Of a stretch of 64,000 nt of DNA, positions 26,025 through 34,534 are shown piece after piece. Source of the DNA: Lacinutrix sp. Bg11-31 (GTDB lineage Bacteria > Bacteroidota > Bacteroidia > Flavobacteriales > Flavobacteriaceae); NCBI RefSeq assembly GCF_002831665.1, contig NZ_CP025118.1, positions 186,001 to 250,000 on the forward strand. The letters are read 5' to 3'. The notes under the pieces were generated by a model. That model was given only the letters and a program-made list of their open reading frames with translations. It had not been told where the DNA came from and searched no databases. Position 1 is the stretch's first letter. The number at the start of each line of letters is the position of its first letter. The position numbers and the translations under genes were made by a program.

Positions 26025-26081
26025 AGCTATTATTGGTATTGCTCTAATTGTAATAGGATTGATTACTTTGTTTTAATATCT

Positions 26082-27035
26082 TTATTTTGCTACTAAAATC
26101 TTAAATTCAAGAACACCAGTATTGTTACTGTATATTGTTAGTTCAGAGTTTCTTGTTTCATTAAACGCTATTTCTACAGCGTAATTATCTTTTTCTTTTT
26201 TAAATTTTAGAGGAGAAGTATAAGGCTGATTTTTAAACTCATATCTATAAGAAATCGTTTCGTTTATTTTTGAAAAAACAAGTTTAATTTTTTCACCTGT
26301 TTTAACCTTTAGTAATCCAATTTGATTTTTATTTAGTTTTAAACCAGAAGTGTAATAGGTGTAAAATATCACAGGTCGAAAAAAGAATTTAGACTTAGTA
26401 ATAGGTTTATCTAATAATTGCCATTTAGAGTCCTTTGGTAGATGCGAAAGAATAAGTTGCTCTGGTTGTATTAGAAAATAAGTGCTAATGGCTTGAGAAT
26501 TGTATTCTCCAGCAGACCATGTTGCATCTATTAACTGCCATTCATTATTAAGTTTAACAGCATTCCATGCGTGATTACTTGTGTTTCTTACTCTTCCTAT
26601 TTCTCGTGCATTTTTTTTCGCATAGCCTGATATAACTTCACATTCAATATCTAAAATATCTAAGGTGTGTTTCATGATTTGAGAGTAGCCTTCACAAACA
26701 GCCATTTGCTTGCGTAAACACCTATTTGCATATTTTATTTGCTGCTCAGTTAATTTGGTCTTGTAGTTCTTGTCTAATTTAATTCTTTTGTAGGTTCCTT
26801 TACCATCATTTGCGTCATCATTGTCGTAAGTTATATTATTTGATAACCAGTAAAATAAAGCTCTTGTTTTGTCAATATCTGTTGTGAAATCTGAAGAAAT
26901 TCGCTTTGCTAAAGATTCAATAGAATGAAATTGTTTAGGATATTGATTAACTTTATCATCTAATAAATTATAGTCTTGTGCAATTAGCAATTGAAATGAA
27001 AGTGAAAGAATAAAAAGAAGTAGGTATTTTTTCAT
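26082..27035 (-). CDS. Secreted transglutaminase-like (cysteine peptidase fold) protein
   Basis: About 317 residues from MKKYLLLFILSLSFQLLIAQ, a signal peptide cut after IAQ. The transglutaminase-like triad is visible in order: Cys in AVCEGYSQ, His in SNHAWNAV, Asp in LIDATWSAG. Such domains in bacteria are usually peptidases or enzymes that act on cell-wall or unknown proteins. The C-terminal third is beta-rich. A start ten codons upstream is open but would spoil the signal peptide. Divergent from the DUF1801 gene. Confidence 0.85.
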   Translation of the reverse strand: MKKYLLLFILSLSFQLLIAQDYNLLDDKVNQYPKQFHSIESLAKRISSDFTTDIDKTRALFYWLSNNITYDNDDANDGKGTYKRIKLDKNYKTKLTEQQIKYANRCLRKQMAVCEGYSQIMKHTLDILDIECEVISGYAKKNAREIGRVRNTSNHAWNAVKLNNEWQLIDATWSAGEYNSQAISTYFLIQPEQLILSHLPKDSKWQLLDKPITKSKFFFRPVIFYTYYTSGLKLNKNQIGLLKVKTGEKIKLVFSKINETISYRYEFKNQPYTSPLKFKKEKDNYAVEIAFNETRNSELTIYSNNTGVLEFKILVAK

Positions 27036-27071
27036 ATTTACAATGATAATCAAAAAGCATTCCATTCCGAA

Positions 27072-27422
27072 ATGAACCCAGCAGAAGATTACATCTTAAA
27101 CCAGCCAGAACGGTATCGTTCTATATTATTGCATGTGCAAGTTATTATAGAGCATACAATCCCTGAAGCTGAATTAAAATACAAATGGAGAATACCTTGT
27201 TATTATGTTGGTAAACGTCCTATTTGCTATTTAAATGCGAGCCATAAAAATGAGTTTGTAGATATTGCGTTTTGGCATTCAAGTTATATTACTAAACACA
27301 CAGAGTATTTGGTAAGTGAAAACCGTAAAGTTGTAAAATCGTTGCGTTATAAAACGTTGGAAGCTATAAATGATACTGTTTTAATTTCTATTTTAAAACA
27401 AGTTGCACAAAATATTAAATAG
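27072..27422 (+). CDS. DUF1801 (YdhG-like) protein
   Basis: 116 residues. The start MNPAEDYILNQPERYRSILLHVQVII and the core ELKYKWRIPCYYVGKRPICYLNA match the DUF1801 fold, related to the frataxin-like YdhG group. Function unknown; no catalytic site is obvious. It is followed 5 bp later by the GspG-like gene. Confidence 0.82.
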   Translation: MNPAEDYILNQPERYRSILLHVQVIIEHTIPEAELKYKWRIPCYYVGKRPICYLNASHKNEFVDIAFWHSSYITKHTEYLVSENRKVVKSLRYKTLEAINDTVLISILKQVAQNIK

Positions 27423-27427
27423 ACCAA

Positions 27428-27901
27428 ATGTTAGATTCTATATTAGATTTATTTATAACAATTCTAGATTTTTTTACAGAATTTAAGTTTTGGAAAAAGA
27501 AAAAAGCAAGACGGAAATTAGAAAAGGAAAAAAAATTACCGAAAAAGGTAATGATTCATCCTTATTTAAAATTATTATTAATATTTCTTATAATAATACT
27601 TCCTATAAAATTAGTTCTAGGCTATTTTTTATTCACAAATAAAGGAGAATCAAATACTACTGAAAAAATAATTAAAATTGAAGAGATTCTTGAACACGAA
27701 AAGAAATCACTTGGTGTTTACCCAAAAAAATTGACTGCAATAATTAGAAATAATCCTTTAAGAAAAAATATGACGTTGGATTATTGGAATAATGAGTTCT
27801 TTTATGAACAAACAGAGCAAGGATTAAATTATATTTTAATCTCGAAAGGCAAAGACGGAATTTTAAAGACTAAAGACGATGTTAGTCTTAATAAACTGTA
27901 A
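27428..27901 (+). CDS. Membrane protein with GspG-like C-terminal domain
   Basis: 157 residues. A very basic stretch (KFWKKKKARRKLEKEKK) precedes one membrane helix at about 48-70. The C-terminus (MTLDYWNNEFFYEQTEQGLNY / ILISKGKDGILKTKDDVSL) resembles the calcium-binding end of type II secretion major pseudopilins, where the pattern is D-WGNPF-Y ... SxGxDG. It lacks the N-terminal pilin signal, so it is not a true pseudopilin. Alone in the region, with no secretion genes nearby. Confidence 0.65.
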   Translation: MLDSILDLFITILDFFTEFKFWKKKKARRKLEKEKKLPKKVMIHPYLKLLLIFLIIILPIKLVLGYFLFTNKGESNTTEKIIKIEEILEHEKKSLGVYPKKLTAIIRNNPLRKNMTLDYWNNEFFYEQTEQGLNYILISKGKDGILKTKDDVSLNKL

Positions 27902-27960
27902 AATTTTATATAAATATTTTTTTACATTCCTATATAAACATTAGTGTAGAGAACTAAATT

Positions 27961-28200
27961 TTATTTATGAGATCCATCGCAATAAGGTGGATTCTTAGTT
28001 AATTTACAAGTGCATAAATATGCAGTTTTGTCTTCCTCTACAGTAAAACTCATTGAAGGTGTTGCGTTAGCTTTTCTGTGCGAGCCATTACAAAATGGTT
28101 GCGCATCTCCATGGCCACAAGTACACCAAGCGTAATTTTTGCCAGCCTCTAATTCGCATTTAATGGGTGCATCACCTCCTTTTATATTGTTTTCTTTCAT
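27961..28200 (-). CDS. CDGSH iron-sulfur protein
   Basis: 79 residues with two CDGSH-type motifs: CTCGHGDAQPFCNGSH and CTCKLTKNPPYCDGSH. Each offers three Cys and one His to a 2Fe-2S cluster, so this is the small double-motif form. The first motif has Asn in place of the usual Asp (CNGSH). Role in electron transfer or iron handling is known only for the family. Confidence 0.93.
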   Translation of the reverse strand: MKENNIKGGDAPIKCELEAGKNYAWCTCGHGDAQPFCNGSHRKANATPSMSFTVEEDKTAYLCTCKLTKNPPYCDGSHK

Positions 28201-28218
28201 AATGAATTAAGTATTATT

Positions 28219-28293
28219 GTCATTCCTGCGAAGGCAGGAATCCATTTTGAGTTGTAGTTCTTTAATGTGGATTCCTGCCTTCGCAGGAAGGAC
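28219..28293. repeat. REP-like inverted pair, family 1
   Basis: GTCATTCCTGCGAAGGCAGG ... at 28219-28243 and its near-perfect inverse at 28269-28293 (ending GCAGGAAGGAC) are separated by 25 bp. Each half is itself a hairpin. The same pair occurs at 47444-47515 and a single half at 24241-24260. It lies between the CDGSH gene and kdsA. Confidence 0.75.
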
Positions 28294-28302
28294 AAAAAAA
28301 AA

Positions 28303-29121
28303 TTATAGCGAATTAACTAATTTTCTAATAGCAGTTAAATTAGTTAGTAAGCCTTCTAAATTATCTAAATGTAACATATTAGCGCCATCACTTTTTGCAT
28401 TAGCTGGATCGAAGTGTGTTTCTATAAATAAACCATCAACGTTATTTACAATTCCTGCACGTGCAATGGTTTCTATCATATCTGGTCTTCCACCTGTAAC
28501 TCCAGCGCTTTGGTTTGGTTGTTGTAGAGAATGTGTGACATCTAAAACTGTTGGTGCAAATGCTCGCATGGTTGGAATGCCTCTAAAATCTACAATCATA
28601 TCTTGGTAACCAAACATAGTTCCACGATCTGTAATCCAAGCTTTGTCGCTTCCTGCGTCTTTAACTTTTTGTACAGCGTGTTTCATAGCTTCCGGACTCA
28701 TAAACTGTCCTTTCTTTAAGTTTACAACTTTTCCTGTTTTAGCAGCAGCAACAACTAAATCTGTTTGGCGTACTAAAAAAGCAGGTATTTGTAATACATC
28801 TACATATTGTGCAGCTTTTGCAGCATCACTAACTTCGTGAATATCGGTAACTGTAGGAACATTAAATTTTTCTGAAACTTTAGCTAATATCTCTAAGGCT
28901 TTCTCGTCTCCAATTCCTGTAAAACTATCTATTCTACTTCTGTTGGCTTTTTTAAAACTGCCTTTAAAAATGTAAGGAATTTCTAATTTATTGGTGATTT
29001 CTAGAACACGTTCAGCAATTCTAAAAGCCATGTCTTCGCTTTCTATGGCACATGGTCCACATAAAAGAAAGAAGTTATTAGAATTTGTATGTTTTATTTT
29101 AGGTATGTCTTGAAGTTGCAT
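28303..29121 (-). CDS. kdsA: 3-deoxy-8-phosphooctulonate (KDO-8-P) synthase
   Basis: About 272 residues from MQLQDIPKIKHTNSNN. Joins phosphoenolpyruvate and arabinose 5-phosphate to make KDO-8-phosphate for lipopolysaccharide. Family landmarks: LLCGPCAIES, YIFKGSFKKANRSR, FNVPTVTDIHE, ITDRGTMFGYQDMIVDFR, PTVLDVTHSLQQPNQSAGVTGG read in parts, and ETHFDPANAKSDGAN. The gene is alone on its strand. A promoter box (TATCTTTG on -, 29146-29153) is 25 bp upstream of the chosen start; a start nine codons earlier would place this box almost at the start codon, which supports the choice. Confidence 0.96.
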   Translation of the reverse strand: MQLQDIPKIKHTNSNNFFLLCGPCAIESEDMAFRIAERVLEITNKLEIPYIFKGSFKKANRSRIDSFTGIGDEKALEILAKVSEKFNVPTVTDIHEVSDAAKAAQYVDVLQIPAFLVRQTDLVVAAAKTGKVVNLKKGQFMSPEAMKHAVQKVKDAGSDKAWITDRGTMFGYQDMIVDFRGIPTMRAFAPTVLDVTHSLQQPNQSAGVTGGRPDMIETIARAGIVNNVDGLFIETHFDPANAKSDGANMLHLDNLEGLLTNLTAIRKLVNSL

Positions 29122-29145
29122 ATGTAGTAGTCTTAAGTTTGATTG

Positions 29146-29153
29146 CAAAGATA
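29146..29153 (-). promoter_or_regulatory. kdsA: Bacteroidota -7 box of kdsA
   Basis: On the minus strand TATCTTTG fits TAnnTTTG, about 25 bp before the start codon. No clear -33 TTTG was found. Confidence 0.5.
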
Positions 29154-29223
29154 AATAAATGAAGTTGAAGCAGAACTTTAAACTGAAAAGATAACTGTGA
29201 AATTAATATATCTTTTTTAGTTG

Positions 29224-29360
29224 TTCGCTTATCGTGTTGTGTATGGCTAGTTGCGTTGGCTAGGTCTAAAATACTAAAAGAAAACGAACCAGAGGAAAAT
29301 CCGCAGGATTTTCCGAGTATGCACAGAACCAGCAATTAGTTATACACGTTGTTAGCAAAC
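29224..29360. repeat. Cassette-flank element (long imperfect hairpin), low-coordinate side
   Basis: Starts TTCGCTTATCGT, then arm GTGTATGGCTAGTTGC (29239-29254), which pairs 13 of 16 with 29332-29347. Inside is a perfect 9-bp hairpin, GGAAAATCC-GCA-GGATTTTCC (29294-29314). It ends GTTGTTAGCAAAC. The outer TTCGCTTATCGT is inverted at 30104-30115 and TTAGCAAAC at 30055-30063, so both ends of the neighbouring gene are framed by matching inverted repeats. The whole resembles the extended hairpin of an integron attC, but no clear GTTRRRY core is seen. Confidence 0.5.
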
Positions 29361-29364
29361 GTAT

Positions 29365-30045
29365 TTAATACCTTAATTCAATAATGACTAATCTCTTTAT
29401 ATAATAATTATCAAAGTCAACTTTATATCTTAACATCTGTTCAGCAATTAGTTGAGATTCTATAACTCCAAAATCAGTTCTGATTTTATAAAATGACTTT
29501 AAAAATTCAGATTTACTAGAAATTGAGTTGAGTGCCTTTAAATATTTTCCATTATAATTTGATTCGACAAAGTACTTATATTTTTCTTTTATTGAATCTT
29601 TCGTAATTTCATTTTCGTTAAAAGGCATTTCCATTGAACCATTTTCAAATGTTCCGTCTGGATTGAGACATTTTGTTCTACCTTTTACCAAAAAAGTCTT
29701 ATCATTCCATGGGTTTTTTTCAATCCAAGTTGAGTCATTAACACAATATATTTCAAGTCTTAATTTACTTTCATAGAATAAGTTTCTGGATTTTTCTGAA
29801 AACTCAACAAATTCTATTTTATTCTCGCTAATTTCTGTTACAAATTTTTCATATCCGCTTTTGATATCTAGATTCGGATATTGTCGTTTTAGAAAATCAT
29901 TTTCAAATTCTGATACAAGTAAATGTAGAGTTTCGCTATTTTCTTTCCCTAAAATTTTATCAAATTCAGTAAGTTTTTTCTCCGTTTTTTTATCAGAACA
30001 GCTAGTCAACAAAAGAAGAATCATCATGATTTTCAATATTTTCAT
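29365..30045 (-). CDS. Uncharacterised lipoprotein in a cassette-like unit
   Basis: About 226 residues from MKILKIMMILLLLTSCSDKK, a signal peptide with lipobox LLTSC. The mature protein is charged and helical in its first third (SETLHLLVSEFENDFLKR) and mixed later (WIEKNPWNDKTFLVKGRTKC). No family recognised. A longer frame starts 15 codons earlier but spoils the signal peptide. The gene is bracketed by the nested inverted repeats described at 29224-29360 and 30065-30150. Confidence 0.7.
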   Translation of the reverse strand: MKILKIMMILLLLTSCSDKKTEKKLTEFDKILGKENSETLHLLVSEFENDFLKRQYPNLDIKSGYEKFVTEISENKIEFVEFSEKSRNLFYESKLRLEIYCVNDSTWIEKNPWNDKTFLVKGRTKCLNPDGTFENGSMEMPFNENEITKDSIKEKYKYFVESNYNGKYLKALNSISSKSEFLKSFYKIRTDFGVIESQLIAEQMLRYKVDFDNYYIKRLVIIELRY

Positions 30046-30064
30046 TGGACATATGTTTGCTAAT

Positions 30065-30150
30065 GTTTCGTTGATATAAAATCGTTTCAATGTTTTATAT
30101 CAGACGATAAGCGAAGTTCGGCTTTTTTTATTACAAAGTCAAGTTGTTAC
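30065..30150 (-). repeat. Upstream dispersed element, copy A
   Basis: Contains a 9-bp hairpin (GATATAAAA with TTTTATATC, 11-base loop) followed on + by ACGATAAGCGAAGTT and ACAAAGTCAAGTT. It matches 61453-61540 over most of its length and 63706-63748 over its outer half. In all three cases a minus-strand gene begins just beyond it, so it may carry a promoter or leader. Confidence 0.65.
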
Positions 30151-30301
30151 TTTTAGATTAATTGTTCAAATTTTTTATTGTTTCTCAACAAGTTTAATAA
30201 GCTTGAGACCTCAAGTTTCGGGATAGTTTTTGTATTTAAAATTTCAATTTATGGTTATAATTAAAGTTTAATTTAATAACCTAAATATAACAAGTACTGC
30301 A

Positions 30302-30361
30302 TTAGGGATTGAACGACATGTTTGAGCTCCTCGCAGAGAGCGAGTAGTGAAAGCCCGACGT
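30302..30361 (+). repeat. Structured dispersed element, copy 3
   Basis: TTAGGGATTGAACGACATG, then a stem CTCGC-AGAGA-GCGAG, then TAGTGAAAGCCCGAC. Same order of landmarks as 3887-3994 and 58961-59043 on the minus strand, with a different stem. It lies in the 350-bp gene-free stretch before typA; nothing else is seen between 30151 and 30440. Confidence 0.55.
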
Positions 30362-30465
30362 TTTGTTGCTCAGTCACTTACATTAAGTTTTGCCTAAAAA
30401 TAGACTAGCAACAAAAGGTAATGCCCAAATAAAAATATTATATGGGAAATTCAATAAAAAATAAG

Positions 30466-30473
30466 TACCTTTG
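30466..30473 (+). promoter_or_regulatory. typA: Bacteroidota -7 box of typA
   Basis: TACCTTTG fits TAnnTTTG, 25 bp before the chosen start codon. It would lie inside the gene if the first in-frame ATG (30442) were used, which supports the start at 30499. Confidence 0.6.
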
Positions 30474-30498
30474 CACGCTTAAAATAAGGCACACATTT

Positions 30499-32298
30499 AT
30501 GACTAAGATTATTAATATTGCAATTATTGCTCACGTAGATCACGGTAAAACAACATTGGTAGATAAGATTATGTACCACTGTCAACTGTTTCGTGAAAAC
30601 CAAAACACAGGAGATTTAATCCTTGATAACAACGATTTAGAACGAGAACGTGGTATTACCATTACGTCTAAAAACGTATCTGTTGTTTATAAAGGTACAA
30701 AAATTAACATTATTGATACTCCTGGTCACGCCGATTTTGGTGGTGAAGTTGAGCGTGTTTTAAACATGGCTGATGGTGTTGTTTTATTAGTAGATGCTTT
30801 TGAAGGACCAATGCCTCAAACGCGTTTTGTATTACAAAAAGCGATTGACTTAGGTTTAAAGCCTTGTGTGGTTGTAAATAAAGTTGATAAAGAAAACTGT
30901 ACTCCTGATATTGTACATGAAAAAGTTTTCGATCTTATGTTTGAACTTGGTGCAGAAGAGTGGCAGTTGGATTTTCCAACAGTTTACGGTAGTGCTAAGA
31001 ACAACTGGATGAGTGACGACTGGAGAAATGAAACTGATAATGTTGAACCATTATTAGATATGGTTCTTGAGCATGTTCCAACACCTGAATTTAAGGAAGG
31101 AACAACGCAAATGTTAATTACATCTTTAGATTTCTCTTCTTTTACTGGTCGTATTGCAATTGGTAGATTACAAAGAGGTGGTCTTGTAGAAGGACAAGCA
31201 GTTTCTTTAGTAAAAAGAGATGGTACTATTACAAAAACTAAAATAAAAGAGGTATTTATATTTGAAGGTTTAGGACGTAAACGAGTAGAGAGCGTTCAAA
31301 CTGGAGATATTTGTGCATTAGTAGGAATTGAAGGTTTCGAAATTGGAGATACAATTGCTGATATTGAAAATCCGGAAGCTTTAAAATCTATTGCGATAGA
31401 TGAACCTACAATGAGTATGTTATTTACAATTAACGATTCGCCTTTCTTTGGAAAGGATGGAAAGTATGTAACATCTCGTCATATTAAAGACCGTTTAGAA
31501 AAAGAATTAGAAAAGAATTTAGCACTTAAACTAGGTGAAACTGGTAGTGCAGATAAATTTATGGTTTTTGGTCGTGGTGTATTACACTTATCGGTATTAA
31601 TCGAAACTATGCGTCGTGAAGGTTACGAGCTTCAAATTGGACAGCCACAAGTAATCATTAAAGAAATTGATGGTGTTAAATGTGAGCCAATTGAAGAGTT
31701 AACTATTGACCTTCCAGAAACTGTTTCTGGTAGAGCCGTAGAGTTTGTAACATTACGTAAAGGAGAGTTACTTTCTATGGAAGCAAAAGGAGATCGTATG
31801 ATTTGCGAATTCTTAATCCCTTCTCGTGGTATTATTGGTTTACGTAACTTATTATTAACAGCTACAGCTGGTGAAGCTATTATGGCACACCGTTATAAAG
31901 AATACCAGCCTTTAAAAGGTGCTATTCCTGGTCGTATTTCTGGATCTTTAGTATCTATGGAGAATGGTACTGCAATTCCTTATTCTATTGATAAATTACA
32001 AGATAGAGGTAAGTTTTTTGTTGAGCCTGGAGAAAATATTTATGAAGGTCAAGTAATTGGTGAGAACTCTCGTCAAGACGATATGAATATTAACATTACA
32101 AAAGCTAAAAAGCAGAGTAATGTACGTTCTTCTGGAGCAGATGATAAAGCTAAAATTGTACCTGCAATTAAATTCTCTTTAGAGGAAGCTTTAGAATACA
32201 TCCAAAAAGATGAGTATGTTGAGGTTACACCAAACCACTTACGTTTACGTAAAATTTGGTTAAAAGAAGCAGACAGAAAAAGAAATAAAATTGCTTAA
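30499..32298 (+). CDS. typA: Ribosome-associated GTPase TypA/BipA
   Basis: 599 residues from MTKIINIAIIAHVDHGKTT. A translational GTPase of the EF-G family that acts on ribosome assembly and stress growth. G1 is AHVDHGKTTL, switch II DTPGHADFGGEVERV, G4 NKVDKE, G5 GSAKNNW. Domain II and the BipA-specific C-terminus (SMENGTAIPYSIDKLQDRG, RKIWLKEADR) follow, at the full family length. A longer frame begins at 30442, but its extra 19 residues are unlike the family and would include the promoter. Confidence 0.97.
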   Translation: MTKIINIAIIAHVDHGKTTLVDKIMYHCQLFRENQNTGDLILDNNDLERERGITITSKNVSVVYKGTKINIIDTPGHADFGGEVERVLNMADGVVLLVDAFEGPMPQTRFVLQKAIDLGLKPCVVVNKVDKENCTPDIVHEKVFDLMFELGAEEWQLDFPTVYGSAKNNWMSDDWRNETDNVEPLLDMVLEHVPTPEFKEGTTQMLITSLDFSSFTGRIAIGRLQRGGLVEGQAVSLVKRDGTITKTKIKEVFIFEGLGRKRVESVQTGDICALVGIEGFEIGDTIADIENPEALKSIAIDEPTMSMLFTINDSPFFGKDGKYVTSRHIKDRLEKELEKNLALKLGETGSADKFMVFGRGVLHLSVLIETMRREGYELQIGQPQVIIKEIDGVKCEPIEELTIDLPETVSGRAVEFVTLRKGELLSMEAKGDRMICEFLIPSRGIIGLRNLLLTATAGEAIMAHRYKEYQPLKGAIPGRISGSLVSMENGTAIPYSIDKLQDRGKFFVEPGENIYEGQVIGENSRQDDMNINITKAKKQSNVRSSGADDKAKIVPAIKFSLEEALEYIQKDEYVEVTPNHLRLRKIWLKEADRKRNKIA

Positions 32299-32322
32299 TA
32301 GCAATTAATATTTATAATTTTT

Positions 32323-32356
32323 AAAAAGAGAAATGCTGAAAAGTGTTTCTCTTTTT
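32323..32356 (+). terminator. typA: Rho-independent terminator of typA
   Basis: AAAAAGAGAAA pairs with TTTCTCTTTTT around a 12-base loop, followed by more T, 25 bp after the typA stop. Confidence 0.75.
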
Positions 32357-32570
32357 TTTATGCTTAAAATTAAAATAATATTTAAAGCGCTACTATTTGG
32401 TCGCTCTTTTTGTTTAAAAAATTAAAATTATTGTATTTTGCTATGCATAACCTTAACTAACAATTTCCGCTATCTATACTGTACAGAAATACACGCCAGA
32501 AAATCTTAAACTTTGGGACGACTTTGTTTCCAAGGCCAAGAATGCTACATTTCTTTTTCAAAGAGGGTTT

Positions 32571-33434
32571 ATGGACTATCATAGTGATCGATTCGAGGAT
32601 TTTTCGCTAATGGTTTTTAAAGATGAAAAGCTTTTTGCAGTATTACCAGCAAATAGAAAAGGAAATCAGCTGTTTTCGCATCAAGGTTTAAGTTATGGGA
32701 GTTTTGTTATTTCTAAAAAAACGAGAATACCAGACTATTTTAATGCTATAAGCGCGCTGTTAAAATGGATAAATGCTGAAGGCTTTTTAGAGATAAATAT
32801 TAAACAACTACCTTTTATTTATAATAAGAATATTGCCGAAGAGTTTGAATATGTATTGGGAGAAATAGATTACAATATTGTAGCTAATAACAGTTATTAT
32901 GTTTTAGATAATTTAAAAGAATATAAACCCAATAGAAATAGAGCAAGAGGTATAAAGAAAGCTCAAAAGCAAATGGAGCTAGTAGATTCTGGAATGGATT
33001 ATTTTTGGAAAAATATATTAATTAAAAACTTAAAAAATAAGTTTGGTGTAAAACCAGTACATACATATAGCGAGATTGCTTCTTTACAAGCTAAATTCCC
33101 TAACGAAATAAAATTTTATGCCGCTAAAGAAGGAACTGCTTTACATGCAGGAGTAGTGTTGTTTATTACAAAAAATGTAGTACATTTTCAATACAGTTCT
33201 GGGAAAGAAGATAGAGATGAAACGGGAGCGTTAGATTTCTTGTTTGATGTTATTATTAAAAAATATTCTAATTATAAATATATAAGTTTTGGTAGTGCAG
33301 CAACAGACGATACGCTTAAAATAGATTCAGGGTTGGCCTATTGGAAAGAAAGTTTTGGTGCTTATTTAATGCCACAACGCACATATGCTATTAAAACAAG
33401 TTCAGGTATTAACTTAGAGGCAGCTTTTAAATGA
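32571..33434 (+). CDS. FemAB/GNAT-type acyltransferase-like protein, start codon unclear
   Basis: 287 residues from the first ATG. The sequence ([26 protein letters not shown] ... [25 protein letters not shown]) fits the GNAT/FemAB fold that transfers amino-acyl or acyl groups. The same frame stays open upstream to 32457 and reads YTVQKYTPENLKLWDDFVSK then AKNATFLFQRGF, which looks like the true N-terminus, but has no ATG, GTG or TTG. Either an ATC/ATT codon (32472 or 32463) is used, or the start was lost. It overlaps the aminotransferase gene by 4 bp. In this locus it may acylate an amino sugar; that is inference. Confidence 0.75.
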   Translation: MDYHSDRFEDFSLMVFKDEKLFAVLPANRKGNQLFSHQGLSYGSFVISKKTRIPDYFNAISALLKWINAEGFLEINIKQLPFIYNKNIAEEFEYVLGEIDYNIVANNSYYVLDNLKEYKPNRNRARGIKKAQKQMELVDSGMDYFWKNILIKNLKNKFGVKPVHTYSEIASLQAKFPNEIKFYAAKEGTALHAGVVLFITKNVVHFQYSSGKEDRDETGALDFLFDVIIKKYSNYKYISFGSAATDDTLKIDSGLAYWKESFGAYLMPQRTYAIKTSSGINLEAAFK

Positions 33435-34534
33435 TTAAATTTTTAGATTTACATAAAATAAATGCGCGCTTTGGTGTCCAACTTAAAGCAGAGTTTCAAG
33501 AGTTTTTAGATTCTGGTTACTACGTGTTAGGAAAAGGTACAACAACTTTCGAGACTAATTACGCTAATTATTGTGGTACAAAATATTGTGTAGGCGTTAG
33601 CAATGGCTTAGATGCTTTAATTCTTGTTTTTAAAGCATATCTACAAATAGGAAAATTAAGTAAAGGAGACGAAGTTATAGTGCCTGCAAACACATATGTA
33701 GCATCTATTCTATCCATTATTCAGGCAGGTTTAAAACCTGTTTTTGTAGAACCCAATAGTGCCACTTTTAATTGTGAAGCTTCAACTATAAAAAAGTATA
33801 TAACAAGTAAAACCAAAGCAATATTAACTGTGCATTTGTATGGACAGTTGGCAGATAGTGAAGCTATTTCTATGTTAGCTCAACAACATGGCTTATTGTT
33901 AATAGAAGATGCTGCGCAAGCGCATGGCGCAGAAAACGCTTTAGGTAAAAGAGCAGGGAATATAAGTAATGCTGCTGCTTTTAGTTTTTATCCAAGTAAG
34001 AATTTAGGCGCTTTGGGAGAAGCAGGTGCTGTTACGACTAATGATGATGAACTGGCTAAGGTTGTTTCAGAATTAAGGAATTATGGTTCTGAAAAAAAAT
34101 ACGAGAATGTTAGACTTGGTGTAAATAATAGAATTGATGAACTTCAAGCGCGTATATTAAATATTAAATTACAGCATTTAGACGCTGACAATGAGAGAAG
34201 ACGTGACATTGCGAAACACTATTTATCAAAAATAAAAAATAAAAAAATTACGCTTCCGTTTTATGATGGTTCTAAAAATCACAACTTTCATTTGTTTGTA
34301 GTTTTGGTAGACAATAGGAAGGCGTTTATGGATTACTTACTAGATAACGGAATACAATCTTCTATACATTATCCTAAACCTCCACATAAGCAAAAAGCTT
34401 TACAAGAGTTTTTAGAATTACAATTACCAATTACAGAGCATATTCATAGAAACTGTGTAAGTTTACCAATAAGTCCTGTTTTAACGGAAGCTGAAGTGCT
34501 TAAAGTTATTAAAACTGTAAACGCTTTTAGATGA
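33431..34534 (+). CDS. DegT/DnrJ/EryC1 sugar aminotransferase (FdtB-like)
   Basis: 367 residues. A PLP enzyme that moves an amino group onto a keto-sugar nucleotide. The PLP lysine is Lys190 in [11 protein letters not shown], the aspartate partner is in [12 protein letters not shown], and [10 protein letters not shown] is the family N-terminal signature. With the FdtA-like isomerase at 37833-38249 it fits the dTDP-3-amino-3,6-dideoxyhexose route (FdtB or QdtB). Overlaps of 4 bp on both sides show coupled translation with the FemAB-like and flippase genes. Confidence 0.9.
   Translation: MIKFLDLHKINARFGVQLKAEFQEFLDSGYYVLGKGTTTFETNYANYCGTKYCVGVSNGLDALILVFKAYLQIGKLSKGDEVIVPANTYVASILSIIQAGLKPVFVEPNSATFNCEASTIKKYITSKTKAILTVHLYGQLADSEAISMLAQQHGLLLIEDAAQAHGAENALGKRAGNISNAAAFSFYPSKNLGALGEAGAVTTNDDELAKVVSELRNYGSEKKYENVRLGVNNRIDELQARILNIKLQHLDADNERRRDIAKHYLSKIKNKKITLPFYDGSKNHNFHLFVVLVDNRKAFMDYLLDNGIQSSIHYPKPPHKQKALQEFLELQLPITEHIHRNCVSLPISPVLTEAEVLKVIKTVNAFR

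Noticed and set aside
28217..28609. 130-codon frame on + starting in the REP-like pair
   Set aside because: It runs antisense to kdsA, and its start lies in a dispersed repeat.
29099..29335. 78-codon frame on - beyond the kdsA start
   Set aside because: It overlaps the kdsA 5' end and runs through its promoter box and the cassette-flank hairpin; no family fits.
29224..29360. True integron attC site
   Set aside because: The long imperfect hairpin fits, but neither end matches GTTRRRY/RYYYAAC well and no integron integrase is in the window; kept only as cassette-like.
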